Positions 31,961 through 40,704 of a stretch of DNA of 64,000 nt are shown here, piece by piece. The translations under genes and the position numbers were made by a program. The stretch comes from CBDBKE01 sp965218055 (lineage in GTDB: Bacteria; Acidobacteriota; Terriglobia; JAJPHL01; JAPKYU01), in the NCBI GenBank assembly GCA_965218055.1, contig CBDCKA010000002.1, forward strand, positions 2,914,001 to 2,978,000, in the 5' to 3' direction. Each line of letters opens with the position of its first letter. Within the stretch, counting starts at the first letter, position 1. The notes beneath the pieces were generated by a model that saw nothing but the letters and a program-made list of their open reading frames with translations, was not told the origin of the DNA and did no database searches.

Positions 31961-32737
31961 ATGCCGTTTTACCTGCTAGGGTTGGTGGGTTTAGGAGCCG
32001 GGGCAGGTCTGTTGGGAGCCCTGTTGGGAATCGGCGGCGGGTTGCTCATTACCCCCCTGCTGACGCTTCTGTTTGGCATCCCCATCGAGCAAGCGATTGC
32101 TGCCAGCCTGGTGGCGATTATTGCCTCCTCCAGCGTTGCCGCCAGTTACTATGTGCAGGAGAGGCTCAGCGACATCCGCCTGGGAATGGTCCTGGAGCTG
32201 GCGACCACGCTGGGAGCCATCAGTGGTGCCTTCGCCGCTGGGTTGCTGAGCCGGCGCTGGCTGACCCTCATCTTCAGTCTGTTTCTGCTTTACGCTGGCA
32301 GCACGTTGCTACGCCGCGCGCTGAAGCCAACGCCCCGCGAAGAGGATCTGACTGACTACCAGGTGCGGCGTCTCCCTTTAGGCATGGGGATTTCCTACCT
32401 GGCGGGGAACATTTCCGGCCTGCTGGGAGTGGGTGGCGGTCCCGTGAAGGTTCCCATGATGTACCTGCTGATGGGGGTACCACTGAAAGTGGCCACGGCC
32501 ACCAGCAATTTCATGATCGGCGTCACGGCAGCGGCCAGCGCCTTCATCTACTACCTGCGGGGCGACGTTCTGGTGCACATCACCGCGCCGGTGGTGGTGG
32601 GAGTGTTTCTGGGTTCGCTGGCCGGGTCGCGGATCTTCCCGCGGGTGCCCACTCGCTGGATTCTCTGGTTGTTTGTGGGCCTGATGTTATACCTGGCTGT
32701 TTCCATGGGCCTGCGAGGCTTGTGGATGGAGGGGTAG
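31961..32737 (+). CDS. TauE/SafE-family sulfite/sulfonate exporter-like permease
   Basis: 258 aa, about eight membrane helices in two halves. Each half carries the family glycine motif: GLLGALLGIGGGLLITPLL near the N-terminus and ISGLLGVGGGPVKVPMMYLLMGVP in the second half. TauE/SafE proteins export organosulfur or related anions; substrate unknown here. The stop overlaps the likely start of the DUF1634 gene, a pairing seen in many genomes, so the two products may act together. Confidence 0.88.
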   Translation: MPFYLLGLVGLGAGAGLLGALLGIGGGLLITPLLTLLFGIPIEQAIAASLVAIIASSSVAASYYVQERLSDIRLGMVLELATTLGAISGAFAAGLLSRRWLTLIFSLFLLYAGSTLLRRALKPTPREEDLTDYQVRRLPLGMGISYLAGNISGLLGVGGGPVKVPMMYLLMGVPLKVATATSNFMIGVTAAASAFIYYLRGDVLVHITAPVVVGVFLGSLAGSRIFPRVPTRWILWLFVGLMLYLAVSMGLRGLWMEG

Positions 32738-32766
32738 TGTCGCACGATGGAGGGCCAGTGTCGCAT
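32725..32766 (+). repeat. 21-bp tandem duplication at tauE/DUF1634 junction
   Basis: Two adjacent 21-bp units (32725-32745 and 32746-32766, GATGGAGGGG... type) differ at three positions. They cover the tauE stop codon and several candidate GTG starts of the DUF1634 gene and encode a DGGxVSH repeat in its frame. Confidence 0.75.
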
Positions 32767-33108
32767 ATAGTTTCGCGCCAGGACGCCACCATTCGCTGGA
32801 TTTCCGGGGTGCTCAAGTTAGGCTCCTACAGCTCGGCCTTGCTGATGCTGGTGGGGGTCTTGCTGGCGCTGCTCCGGCCCAGCCGTCGAGCGAGCTATCC
32901 GCTGGAGGATCTTGCCAGCCATTTGCTGCGCCTGGATGCTACCGCAGTCATGCAGGCCGGCATCACCTTGCTTCTCCTGACGCCAGTGATCCGCATCCTG
33001 GTGGCCATCCTCTGCTTTGCCCGGGAGGGCGACTACCGATATGCATGGATCTCGAGCGGGGTTCTGCTCATCGTGATCTCCTCGGTCTTGTTCCGCGTTC
33101 TCCTCTGA
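32737..33108 (+). CDS. DUF1634 membrane protein
   Basis: 123 aa from GTG 32737, which overlaps the tauE stop by one base; GTG 32722 and GTG 32758 are in-frame alternatives made ambiguous by the 21-bp duplication. Three membrane helices: YSSALLMLVGVLLALL, MQAGITLLLLTPVIRILVAILCF and WISSGVLLIVISSVLFRVLL. The YPLEDLASHLLRLDATAVMQAGITLLLLTPVIR layout is that of DUF1634. Family function unknown but commonly paired with TauE/SafE permeases, as here. Confidence 0.85.
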   Translation: MSHDGGPVSHIVSRQDATIRWISGVLKLGSYSSALLMLVGVLLALLRPSRRASYPLEDLASHLLRLDATAVMQAGITLLLLTPVIRILVAILCFAREGDYRYAWISSGVLLIVISSVLFRVLL

Positions 33109-33155
33109 GAAGCGGTGTGATAGGCGGTGTGATAGAATGTTGGTGGGTGGTTCCT

Positions 33156-34097
33156 ATGACCACGCGTCGGCTTTTGCTCCTGCTGGTCCTTACGCTGGCA
33201 GCGCCCGCGGCGGCGCAACACGTCATCTCGGCGCGAGCCGGTTACGTGAATTACTGGCAGGGCGCGGTGACGCTGCCCACCGGTCCAGACGGGGCGGTCG
33301 TGCGGCAGATCGCTGAAGGCCGGAGCGTAACGACCGAGCGGGGCCGCTTGGAACTGCTTCTGACTCCGGGCAGTTTTCTGCGCCTGGACCGCTACTCCAA
33401 AGTACGGCTGCTCTCCTCCAAGCTGGCAGACGTTCGCGTCGAGCTCGTTTCGGGCACCGCCACGTTGGAAGTCAACGAGACCGGGAAGGGAACTTCCATA
33501 GTCATGCTCTGGCGGGAGCACGCGATTCCCATCAAGCGCACCGGGCTATACCGGTTGGAAGCTGCTCAGGACTCGTTGCGCGTCTACGTCGGAAAAGGCA
33601 AGTTGCGAGTGCCTGGCAGGAAGGGCTACGTCAAGTCGGGCAAGTACGTGGACCTGGCCGCGGCGGGAACCGTCAGCGCGGCACTCAAGTACAACCGGAA
33701 GGACCTGGATGAATTTGACCTTTGGAATCGGGTCCGGTCTGCGGAATTGGCCACCGCCTCCTACGTAGCAGCTAATCGCTTGCGCAATCGGCGCTCCTCC
33801 TTCCGGTCCAGCCAGTGGTTTTATCATTCCGGCTTCGGCTTCTACACCTTCCTACCGAGCCGCTACTCGATCAGATCGCCGTTTGGCTTTGTCTACCGGT
33901 GTCCGCGTCCGAGCTATTTCTATCGACAACCCTCCAACCCCTCGGGCGGTTATCCCAGCCGAGGTTTGGCCAGCCGGAGTCGTTCCTCATGGCCTTCCCT
34001 GAGTAGAGGTAGCGGCGGCAGAAAGCGAAGCGGAAGCTGGCGAGGGGGCGGCCGCCAGCGGGTCCCTCGTGGCCGCCAGAGCTCGTCACGTCGTTGA
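33156..34097 (+). CDS. FecR-like domain protein, secreted
   Basis: 313 aa. Start ATG 33156 (MTTRRLLLLLVLTLAAPAAAQ, signal peptide) with GGTGG upstream; the frame is open further 5' without signals. Residues ~25-190 match FecR-type beta domains: ARAGYVNYWQGAVTLP, then GRLELLLTPGSFLRLDRYSKVRLLSS and VELVSGTATLEVNE. The C-terminal ~90 residues are Ser/Arg/Gly/Tyr-rich and low-complexity (SGGRKRSGSWRGGGRQR), perhaps surface-exposed or nucleic-acid/glycan-binding. No sigma-factor gene lies nearby, so it is not an obvious anti-sigma FecR. Role unknown. Confidence 0.75.
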   Translation: MTTRRLLLLLVLTLAAPAAAQHVISARAGYVNYWQGAVTLPTGPDGAVVRQIAEGRSVTTERGRLELLLTPGSFLRLDRYSKVRLLSSKLADVRVELVSGTATLEVNETGKGTSIVMLWREHAIPIKRTGLYRLEAAQDSLRVYVGKGKLRVPGRKGYVKSGKYVDLAAAGTVSAALKYNRKDLDEFDLWNRVRSAELATASYVAANRLRNRRSSFRSSQWFYHSGFGFYTFLPSRYSIRSPFGFVYRCPRPSYFYRQPSNPSGGYPSRGLASRSRSSWPSLSRGSGGRKRSGSWRGGGRQRVPRGRQSSSRR

Positions 34098-34217
34098 CCG
34101 TTATCCGGATCCGGGGTGTGGAGCGGGCCTATCTTGGCCGGGGTGGGGGTACTTTCTGAGACTTCCCTGGAAACAAATAACTCTAGACAAATCAGAGGAT
34201 TCCGCTTAACATCCGCT

Positions 34218-34246
34218 TGACATAGCGCAGTCGCCATTGGGGATAG
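34218..34246 (+). promoter_or_regulatory. Weak candidate promoter upstream of the dehydratase/activase operon
   Basis: TTGACA (34218-34223), 17-nt spacer, GGGATA (34241-34246): a perfect -35 but a poor -10. It lies in the 267-nt gap (34098-34364), where nothing else is recognised; an AGGAGAAGAG ribosome site immediately precedes ATG 34365. Confidence 0.3.
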
Positions 34247-34364
34247 CGGCGCCGCCATTCGATGTAAAGCGGTTTACGGGAGCTTGGTGTTGCCGTAAAA
34301 ATCACGTGGGAGATATTGTGTCCTGGGGTCCCGGGCTTTCCGCAGTTCCATACGAGGAGAAGAG

Positions 34365-36149
34365 ATGAGCACAAACAGCCAGCCTTTTCAGACGCCCAGC
34401 AGGGGGCTTATTCAGATCCAGCCGGTCGAGGAGATGATCCAGCAGCGCTTGGCCGAAGAACGGGTGCGCATGGAGAAGGAAGCAGGCATCACTGGAAAAT
34501 CGGTACATCACTTCAAAAAACCCGTGGAGCGGGGTTTCACCAAAAGCCAGCGCCCCCACACCACGCTGCTGTTCGGCGGCCTCACCTGGAAGCACGAGAA
34601 GCTTATCCTGGGTGCGTGGGAAGGCCTGGGCTACAAATGTGAAGTGGTGCCCACGCCGGACGTGAAGGCCTTTCAATTGGGAAAGGAGTACGGGAATAAC
34701 GGGCAGTGCAACCCGACCTACTTCACGGTGGGCAATCTGGTCCAGTATTTGCAGGAACTGGAAGCCCAGGGCATGAGCAAGGACGAGATTAGCAACAACT
34801 ACATTTTTCTCACCGCCGGCGCCTGCGGGCCGTGTCGTTTCGGCATGTACGAAGCCGAGTACCGCCTGGCGCTGCGCAACGCCGGCTTTGATGAGTTCCG
34901 GGTCGTCTTGTTCCAGCAGGGCGGTGGGCTTTCCCAGTCCGATGCCGAGGCCGGGCTGGAAATGAATCTGGATTTCTTCCTCACCATGATCAACTCCATG
35001 AACATGGGCGACCTCATGGGCGAGATGACTCACCTGATCTCTCCCTTTGAGGTCAAGGCGGGAGAGACCGAGGCGGTGCTGGAAGAAGTGATGGACTACA
35101 TGCACGAGGTGATGCGCAAGAAGCACCCGTGGCAGCTCAACGGGAACCTGGAGCGCTACCTCAAGCACTTCCCCAAGGTCGCTAGCACGGGCTCTTACAT
35201 GGGCAAATTCCTGAACCAAATCCTGGGCGACGACTATATCGAGGCCCTGCACCACGTGCGGGACCGGTTTAACCAGATTGAAGTGGACCGCCTGCGGGTC
35301 AAGCCCATTGTGAAGGTCACCGGCGAGTTCTGGGCACAGACCACCGAGGGCGACGGGAACTTCAACATGTTCGCTTTCCTGGAGCGGGAAGGGGCCCAGA
35401 TCCTGGTGGAGCCGATCGGGACTTGGATCATGTACATGCTGCACCAGGGGGTGCAGGGTATCCGCGACAAGAAGGGCCTGGAGGAAGGCATTGTCAGCCC
35501 GCCCAAGTGGCGCCTGGACAAGCACGCGAAAATCGAGATCAACTACCGCAAGAAGCTGGCGCAATTGAAGATAGCGGAAACCATCTTCAAGCGGGAATAC
35601 CACCGGGTCAAGGATGCTCTGGGAGGCATCGCACACGGGCTCACCGACCAGTACGAGATGCAGCGGCTGGGCCATCCATTCTATAACTCGCGGTCCGGCG
35701 GCGGCGAAGGGCACCTGGAAGTGGCCAAGAACATCTACTACTCCAACAAAGACCTTTGCCACATGGTGCTGTCGTTAAAGCCGTTCGGCTGCATGCCCTC
35801 GACGCAGTCCGACGGAGCGCAGTCGGCGGTCGTGTCGCTTTACAAGGACATGATCTTCCTGCCGATCGAGACCTCGGGCGAAGGCGAGATCAACGCCCAT
35901 AGCCGCGTGCAGATGGCGCTGGGCGAGGCCAAGCTGAAGGTGAAGAACGAGTTCGCCGAAGCGCTCCAGAACACCGGCTTGACCTTGGAGCAGTGCAGGT
36001 CTTACGTGGACGTGAACCCGGAGCTGAAGCGGCCCATGTACCACGTCCCGCACCGCAAAGGTGTGGTCGGCGGCGCCGCTCTGACCGTGTACCACATCGC
36101 CGACCGGATGAAGCAGGAGGGGAAGGGTGCCTCAGTCCAGGTGCACTAA
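34365..36149 (+). CDS. 2-hydroxyacyl-CoA dehydratase-like partner of activase
   Basis: 594 aa. It resembles the C-terminal part of large activase-related (DUF2229-linked) proteins and the HgdB-type dehydratase fold. Candidate cluster cysteines are C115 (GQCNPTYF), C154 and C157 (GACGPCRFGMYE), C465 (LCHMV) and C476 (KPFGCMPSTQSDG). The NNYIFLTAGACGPCRFG and FGCMPSTQSDGAQSAV segments are the most family-like. The first ~50 residues are a helical extension. A strong ribosome site precedes ATG 34365. The ATPase/activase gene starts 69 nt downstream, so the two are almost certainly one functional unit: ATP-driven low-potential electron transfer to a 4Fe-4S enzyme. The substrate is unknown and no CoA-transferase is adjacent. 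Confidence 0.75.
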   Translation: MSTNSQPFQTPSRGLIQIQPVEEMIQQRLAEERVRMEKEAGITGKSVHHFKKPVERGFTKSQRPHTTLLFGGLTWKHEKLILGAWEGLGYKCEVVPTPDVKAFQLGKEYGNNGQCNPTYFTVGNLVQYLQELEAQGMSKDEISNNYIFLTAGACGPCRFGMYEAEYRLALRNAGFDEFRVVLFQQGGGLSQSDAEAGLEMNLDFFLTMINSMNMGDLMGEMTHLISPFEVKAGETEAVLEEVMDYMHEVMRKKHPWQLNGNLERYLKHFPKVASTGSYMGKFLNQILGDDYIEALHHVRDRFNQIEVDRLRVKPIVKVTGEFWAQTTEGDGNFNMFAFLEREGAQILVEPIGTWIMYMLHQGVQGIRDKKGLEEGIVSPPKWRLDKHAKIEINYRKKLAQLKIAETIFKREYHRVKDALGGIAHGLTDQYEMQRLGHPFYNSRSGGGEGHLEVAKNIYYSNKDLCHMVLSLKPFGCMPSTQSDGAQSAVVSLYKDMIFLPIETSGEGEINAHSRVQMALGEAKLKVKNEFAEALQNTGLTLEQCRSYVDVNPELKRPMYHVPHRKGVVGGAALTVYHIADRMKQEGKGASVQVH

Positions 36150-36218
36150 TCCCTGGAGACAGCGAGGCCCGGGACTGTGCACTCTGCTGCGGCCGGCAAT
36201 GACATTGAGATCAAACAC

Positions 36219-39200
36219 ATGAGCACAAACTACCTGATCGGGATGGACGTTGGTTCCACTACCGTCAAGGCGGTGGTGGTCGAAGCGGCGACGGACAAGA
36301 TTCTCTGGGACGATTATCAGCGCCACGACACCAAGCAGCCGGAAAAGGTCCTGGAGTTGCTCAAGCAGATCGAAAGCGACATACCCGACCTGAAGCCAGA
36401 AACTACGAGGCTGTTCGTTACGGGCAGCGGCGGCAACGGGCTGGCCAAATTCCTGGGCGGCAAATTCGTCCAGGAGGTCAATGCGGTTTCGCTCGCCGTC
36501 GAGAAGCTTTACCCGGCGTGCGAGTCGGTCATCGAGCTGGGCGGACAGGACGCCAAGATCATCATCTTCAAGCCCGACCCGGAGACGGGGCGCAAGAAGA
36601 AGATGCCCAGCATGAACGACAAATGCGCGGGCGGCACCGGGGCGGTGATTGACAAGATTAACGCCAAGCTGCGCATTCCGCCGGACCAGCTTTGCGAAAT
36701 GGGTTATTACGGCATGAAACTGCACCCGGTGGCGGGCAAGTGCGGCGTCTTTGCCGAAACCGACATCAACGGGCTGCAGAAGCAGGGCGTTGTGCCTCCA
36801 GAACTAATGGCTTCGCTGTTCGAAGCGATCGTGCAGCAGAACCTTTCGGTGCTGACCCGCGGCAATACGCTGCGCCCCGTGGTGCTGCTGCTGGGAGGCC
36901 CTAACACCTACATCAAAGGCATGCGGGACTGCTGGAAGCACAACATCCCCAAGATTTGGGAGGAGCGCAACTTCCCGCTGCCGGCGGGTGTGGACCCCAA
37001 AGACCTGATCCAGACTCCGGAAAATGCCCAGTACTTCGCGGCGATTGGCGCAGTGGAGTTCGGCAAGACCGAAGAGGAGCAAATCGGCCGCTATCTAGGC
37101 TGGCAAAAGCTGGAGTGGTACATCACCGTCGGCCGCGACGAGGAGAAGGCCAAGAGATCCGGCGGCGGCGGCCTGGCAAAGAACCAGGAAGATCTGGAGG
37201 CGTTTTACGCCGACTACGGCAAGCGGGAAAAGTTCGAATCCGCCCAGCTCCGGCCCGGCGACGTGGTCGAGGGCTTCATCGGCATTGATGGCGGCTCCAC
37301 CTCCACCAAGGGCGTCATCGTAGACCACAACCGCAACCTGCTGTTCAAGAGCTATTCGCTGTCGAAGGGCAATCCTATCGAGGACACGATGGAGTTGCTG
37401 GCCCGGCTGCGCCAGCAGGTGGAAGACCAGGGGGCCACGTTGCAGGTGCTTGGCGTGGGCACCACCGGCTACGCCAAGGACATTCTAAAGGACAGCATCA
37501 ACGCCGATGTGGCGCTGGTCGAGACGGTGGCCCACACCCAGTCGTCGCTGCACTTCTACCCCGGTGTGGATGTCATCTGCGATGTCGGCGGGCAGGACAT
37601 CAAGATCATCATCCTGAAAGACGGCCGGGTGAAGGACTTTAAGCTCAACACCCAGTGCTCGGCCGGCAACGGCTACTTCCTCCAGTCCACCTGCGAGGGC
37701 TTTGGCCTCAAAGTGGAGCAGTATGCCGAGATTGCCTTCGGCGCCACCTCGTTCCCGCAGTTCGGCTATGGCTGCGCCGTGTTCATGCAGTCCGACATCG
37801 TGGACTTCCAGCGGCAGGGCTGGAAGGCAGAAGAGATCATGGCCGGGCTGTGCAACGTGTTGCCTAAGAACATTTGGCTGTACGTCAGCCAGATCCCGAA
37901 CCTCTCCTCGTTGGGAACCCGGTTCGTGCTCCAGGGTGGGACCCAGCACAACCTGGCGGCTGTCAAAGCGCAGGTGGACTTCATTTCGTCCAGGTTCAAG
38001 AGCAAGGGACTGGAGCCGGATGTCATTGTCCACAAACACTGCGGAGAGGCCGGCGCCATCGGGTGCGCCTTTGAGGCCGTGCGCCTCTATGAGAATGAAC
38101 ACCGGACCACCTTTATCGGGCTGGATGCCGTCGCCCAGATCACTTACACGACCACCAGGGACGAGAGCACCCGCTGCTATTTCTGCAAGAACAAGTGCCT
38201 GCGCACCTTCATTGACATCCAAGCGTCTACGGCCACCGACACCACCCGGCCCCCGGTCAAGACCAAGGTACCGCTGGCACCCGGCGCGCAGCGTCTGATC
38301 ATCGCCACATGCGAGAAGGGCACGGTCGAGAATGTGGACGACATGCGTCACATCAAGGCCGGCCTGGACGCGGTGAAGAAGGAAAATGCCAACCTGGTGG
38401 AAGTGGCCTCCAGAGCCGCCTTCCGCAGCTACGGCGCCCCGGTCGTGGCGGACCCGATCCCCCGGCGGGCTTTTACCCAAGCACAGAAGAAGCGCGTCCA
38501 GCTTATGAAGCGGCGCTCGGAAATCAAGATCGGCATGCCGAGGCTGCTGAACATGTACTCGCAGGCGCCCTTCTTTTCCGGCTACTTCGAGGCGCTGGGC
38601 GTGAAGCCGGAGAACCTGATTCACTCCGAATATACCAGCGAGCAGATGTACAAGGAGGGCGCCAAGCGCGGCGCAATTGACCCCTGCTTCCCCAGCAAGG
38701 TTGGCATCCCACACGTCCACAATCTGCTCTACGTCATTCACCCCAAGAAGAAACTGGACGTCGTCTTCTTCCCGATGATTGACAGCCTGACCTCAGACTT
38801 GGTCGGCACCCAGGACAGCCGCGCTTGCCCGACTGTGACGGCGACACCGGCGTCGGTCAAGGCTGCTTTCACCAAGGAAGGCGATCTGTTCCGGGAGAAG
38901 GGCGTGCTTTGGCGAGACACTCTGGTCTGCATGGACAAGCCCGACGTGCTGTGCCGCCAGATGTACGAGGACTGGAAGGACATCCTGGGGCTGAGTGAGG
39001 AAGAGAATCACCGTGCCGTCGAGGAAGGGTACAAGCTGCTGGATTACTTCGACAACGTCGTGTTGCGCGGTCAGGCTAGGGAAATCCTTAACAAGCTGGA
39101 GGCCGAGGACAAGCTGGGCATCGTGCTGTTGGGCCGGCCCTACCACAATGATCCGGGCGTCAACCACGAAATCCTAGAGGAGTTCCAGAAGCTCGGATAC

Positions 39201-39725
39201 CCCGTCTTTGCCCAGGACGCGCTGCCGATAGATGACGACTTCACCTGGAAGCTCTTCCACGAGGAAGTGGAGACCGGGGAAATCGAGCACCCGATGTCCA
39301 TTAGCGACGTCTGGAAGAACTCCTACAGTGAGAACACCAGCCGCAAGGTCTGGGCGGCCAAGTACGTTTCCCGGCACCCGAATCTGGTGGCCCTGGAGCT
39401 GTCCAGCTTCAAGTGCGGCCACGACGCGCCCATTTACACGGTGGTCGAGGAGATTGTGGAACACTCCGGGACCCCGTACTTCTGCTTCAAGGACATTGAC
39501 GAGAACAAGCCAACCGGATCGATCAAGATTCGGGTGGAGACCATTGGCTACTTCCTGAAGCGCTACCGCGAGGACATGGTCCGGGCCAAGCAGAAGAACG
39601 TTGAGATTGACGCCCGCCTGCGTGAAATGGAGGAGCAGCTCCGCCGGGAGTTCGCCGCCCAGCCCAATTGGACTCCTTCGCTGGAGCCGGCGGCCGAGGT
39701 CCAGGAAGCCGTGCCCGGCGACTAG
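36219..39725 (+). CDS. Tandem BadF/HgdC-type ATPase activase fused to DUF2229
   Basis: 1168 aa. Domain 1 (residues ~1-320): YLIGMDVGSTTVKAVVVE, VIELGGQDAKIII, cluster cysteines C136 (DKCAGGTGA) and C175 (AGKCGVFAETDI). Domain 2 (~350-640): GFIGIDGGSTSTKGVIVD, ICDVGGQDIKIII, C480 (TQCSAGNG) and C519 (GYGCAVFMQSDI). Then CYFCKNKC at ~653 and a DUF2229 region from ~766 (IGMPRLLNMYSQAPFFSGYFEALG). Both cysteine pairs are 39 residues apart, as in HgdC (C127/C166), whose homodimer holds one 4Fe-4S cluster between subunits. Start at ATG 36219 because the family begins at MSTNYLIGMDVGST; a GTG at 36177 is possible. A rho-independent terminator follows. Confidence 0.88.
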   Translation: MSTNYLIGMDVGSTTVKAVVVEAATDKILWDDYQRHDTKQPEKVLELLKQIESDIPDLKPETTRLFVTGSGGNGLAKFLGGKFVQEVNAVSLAVEKLYPACESVIELGGQDAKIIIFKPDPETGRKKKMPSMNDKCAGGTGAVIDKINAKLRIPPDQLCEMGYYGMKLHPVAGKCGVFAETDINGLQKQGVVPPELMASLFEAIVQQNLSVLTRGNTLRPVVLLLGGPNTYIKGMRDCWKHNIPKIWEERNFPLPAGVDPKDLIQTPENAQYFAAIGAVEFGKTEEEQIGRYLGWQKLEWYITVGRDEEKAKRSGGGGLAKNQEDLEAFYADYGKREKFESAQLRPGDVVEGFIGIDGGSTSTKGVIVDHNRNLLFKSYSLSKGNPIEDTMELLARLRQQVEDQGATLQVLGVGTTGYAKDILKDSINADVALVETVAHTQSSLHFYPGVDVICDVGGQDIKIIILKDGRVKDFKLNTQCSAGNGYFLQSTCEGFGLKVEQYAEIAFGATSFPQFGYGCAVFMQSDIVDFQRQGWKAEEIMAGLCNVLPKNIWLYVSQIPNLSSLGTRFVLQGGTQHNLAAVKAQVDFISSRFKSKGLEPDVIVHKHCGEAGAIGCAFEAVRLYENEHRTTFIGLDAVAQITYTTTRDESTRCYFCKNKCLRTFIDIQASTATDTTRPPVKTKVPLAPGAQRLIIATCEKGTVENVDDMRHIKAGLDAVKKENANLVEVASRAAFRSYGAPVVADPIPRRAFTQAQKKRVQLMKRRSEIKIGMPRLLNMYSQAPFFSGYFEALGVKPENLIHSEYTSEQMYKEGAKRGAIDPCFPSKVGIPHVHNLLYVIHPKKKLDVVFFPMIDSLTSDLVGTQDSRACPTVTATPASVKAAFTKEGDLFREKGVLWRDTLVCMDKPDVLCRQMYEDWKDILGLSEEENHRAVEEGYKLLDYFDNVVLRGQAREILNKLEAEDKLGIVLLGRPYHNDPGVNHEILEEFQKLGYPVFAQDALPIDDDFTWKLFHEEVETGEIEHPMSISDVWKNSYSENTSRKVWAAKYVSRHPNLVALELSSFKCGHDAPIYTVVEEIVEHSGTPYFCFKDIDENKPTGSIKIRVETIGYFLKRYREDMVRAKQKNVEIDARLREMEEQLRREFAAQPNWTPSLEPAAEVQEAVPGD

Positions 39726-39760
39726 CGGCGTTTGCTCGCAACGGTTTCTAGAGCTGACAG

Positions 39761-39792
39761 AAAAAAGCCCTCTCTTCCGGGAGGGCTTTTTT
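39761..39792 (+). terminator. Rho-independent terminator after activase gene
   Basis: AAAAAAGCCCTC, an 8-nt loop, then GAGGGCTTTTTT: a perfect 12-nt palindrome with a six-base T run, 36 nt after the stop codon. Confidence 0.92.
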
Positions 39793-39866
39793 CTCTGGGA
39801 AGGACGTGTTAGTCTTCCGTATGGGCATCTTCGGCAAAAGGACGACAAAACAACAGAGGGTGAGTG

Positions 39867-40142
39867 ATGTTTGAGGCCGACAAGGTGATGTTTGAAGTCT
39901 ACCGCGAGCCGTTGGCTGGCAAGTACAAGGTGCTGTACTTCACCGAGCTGCAGGATCACAACAAGGAGTGGGAGCTCAACCGGGCGCTGGCCGGTGACCA
40001 CTTCTACGATGGTTTCATTCGCAACTACCGCAAGGAGCAGGCCAAAGGCGTCATCCAGCAAATGCTCGACCGCATGAACGAGGGGGAGCAGATTACCGCC
40101 GAAGAGTTTGAATCCGCAATCCGCGAGTATACCCCGGCCTGA
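39867..40142 (+). CDS. 91-aa hypothetical protein
   Basis: ATG 39867 follows a GAGGG site; GTG 39864 is adjacent. The product (MFEADKVMFEVYREPLAGKYKVLYFTELQDHNKEWELNRALAG...) starts with a beta-hairpin-like part rich in aromatic and charged residues and ends in helices (EQAKGVIQQMLDRMNEGEQITAEEFESAI). Family not recognised. It is ~75 nt beyond the terminator of the activase operon and 10 nt before the YkgJ-type gene, so it heads a separate small operon, though a functional tie to the activase is possible. Confidence 0.65.
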   Translation: MFEADKVMFEVYREPLAGKYKVLYFTELQDHNKEWELNRALAGDHFYDGFIRNYRKEQAKGVIQQMLDRMNEGEQITAEEFESAIREYTPA

Positions 40143-40152
40143 CTCCCGCCCA

Positions 40153-40704
40153 ATGGAAGCCGAATACCTCCAGATCGCAGGCCTGGTCGAGGCGGAGTTT
40201 GCCCGCAACAAGGCCCGCTTCGGCGACCGGATGCGCTGCTGCCTGGGGTGCACTGACTGCTGCCATCACTTGTTCGATATGGGCACGCTGGAGGCCCGGC
40301 GCATCGCTGCCTACGTAGCCGGGTTGCCGAACCTGGAACAGAAGAGGCTTGGGGCCCGGGCCCGGGTCTATCAGCAGCAGTACAGGCAGCAACAGCGCAG
40401 CAGGCTCGAAGGCCGGCGGCTGGCTTGCGCAGCGCTCACACAGGACGGCGCCTGCTCCATCTATCCCGCCCGTCCGCTGGTGTGCCGCAAGTTCGGCATG
40501 CCCATCTACGACCCGCGCCAGCCCGGGCAGCTCAAAGCCTGCGAACTGAACTTCCGAGCCGGCGAAGAGATCGACTCGGAGGGAATCGTCGAGAGCCAGA
40601 CGGAAATTCACGAGCGGTGGGAAGCATTGAAGGCCCGCGATTCCGACCTGCGCCGCTGGACAGTAGCCGCCGCCCTGCTGATGGGGTCCAATGCGGATTC
40701 TTGA
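40153..40704 (+). CDS. YkgJ-family cysteine-cluster protein
   Basis: 183 aa from ATG 40153. A cysteine-rich metal- or Fe-S-binding region is visible: RCCLGCTDCCHH at residues ~30-42, then CAALTQDGACSIYPARPLVCRKFG, the hallmark of the YkgJ (CxxxCxxCC...C...RPxxCR) family, and a later ACELNF cysteine. Such proteins bind zinc or iron-sulfur and are of unknown function. The gene follows the 91-aa ORF by 10 nt and overlaps the next gene by 14 nt, so it is cotranscribed. Confidence 0.82.
   Translation: MEAEYLQIAGLVEAEFARNKARFGDRMRCCLGCTDCCHHLFDMGTLEARRIAAYVAGLPNLEQKRLGARARVYQQQYRQQQRSRLEGRRLACAALTQDGACSIYPARPLVCRKFGMPIYDPRQPGQLKACELNFRAGEEIDSEGIVESQTEIHERWEALKARDSDLRRWTVAAALLMGSNADS

Noticed and set aside
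34302..35762. 486-codon antisense ORF opposite the dehydratase-like gene
   Set aside because: Shadow of a highly GC3-biased gene; no start signals or domains.
37485..38741. 418-codon antisense ORF opposite the activase gene
   Set aside because: Shadow ORF; the activase frame is unambiguous.
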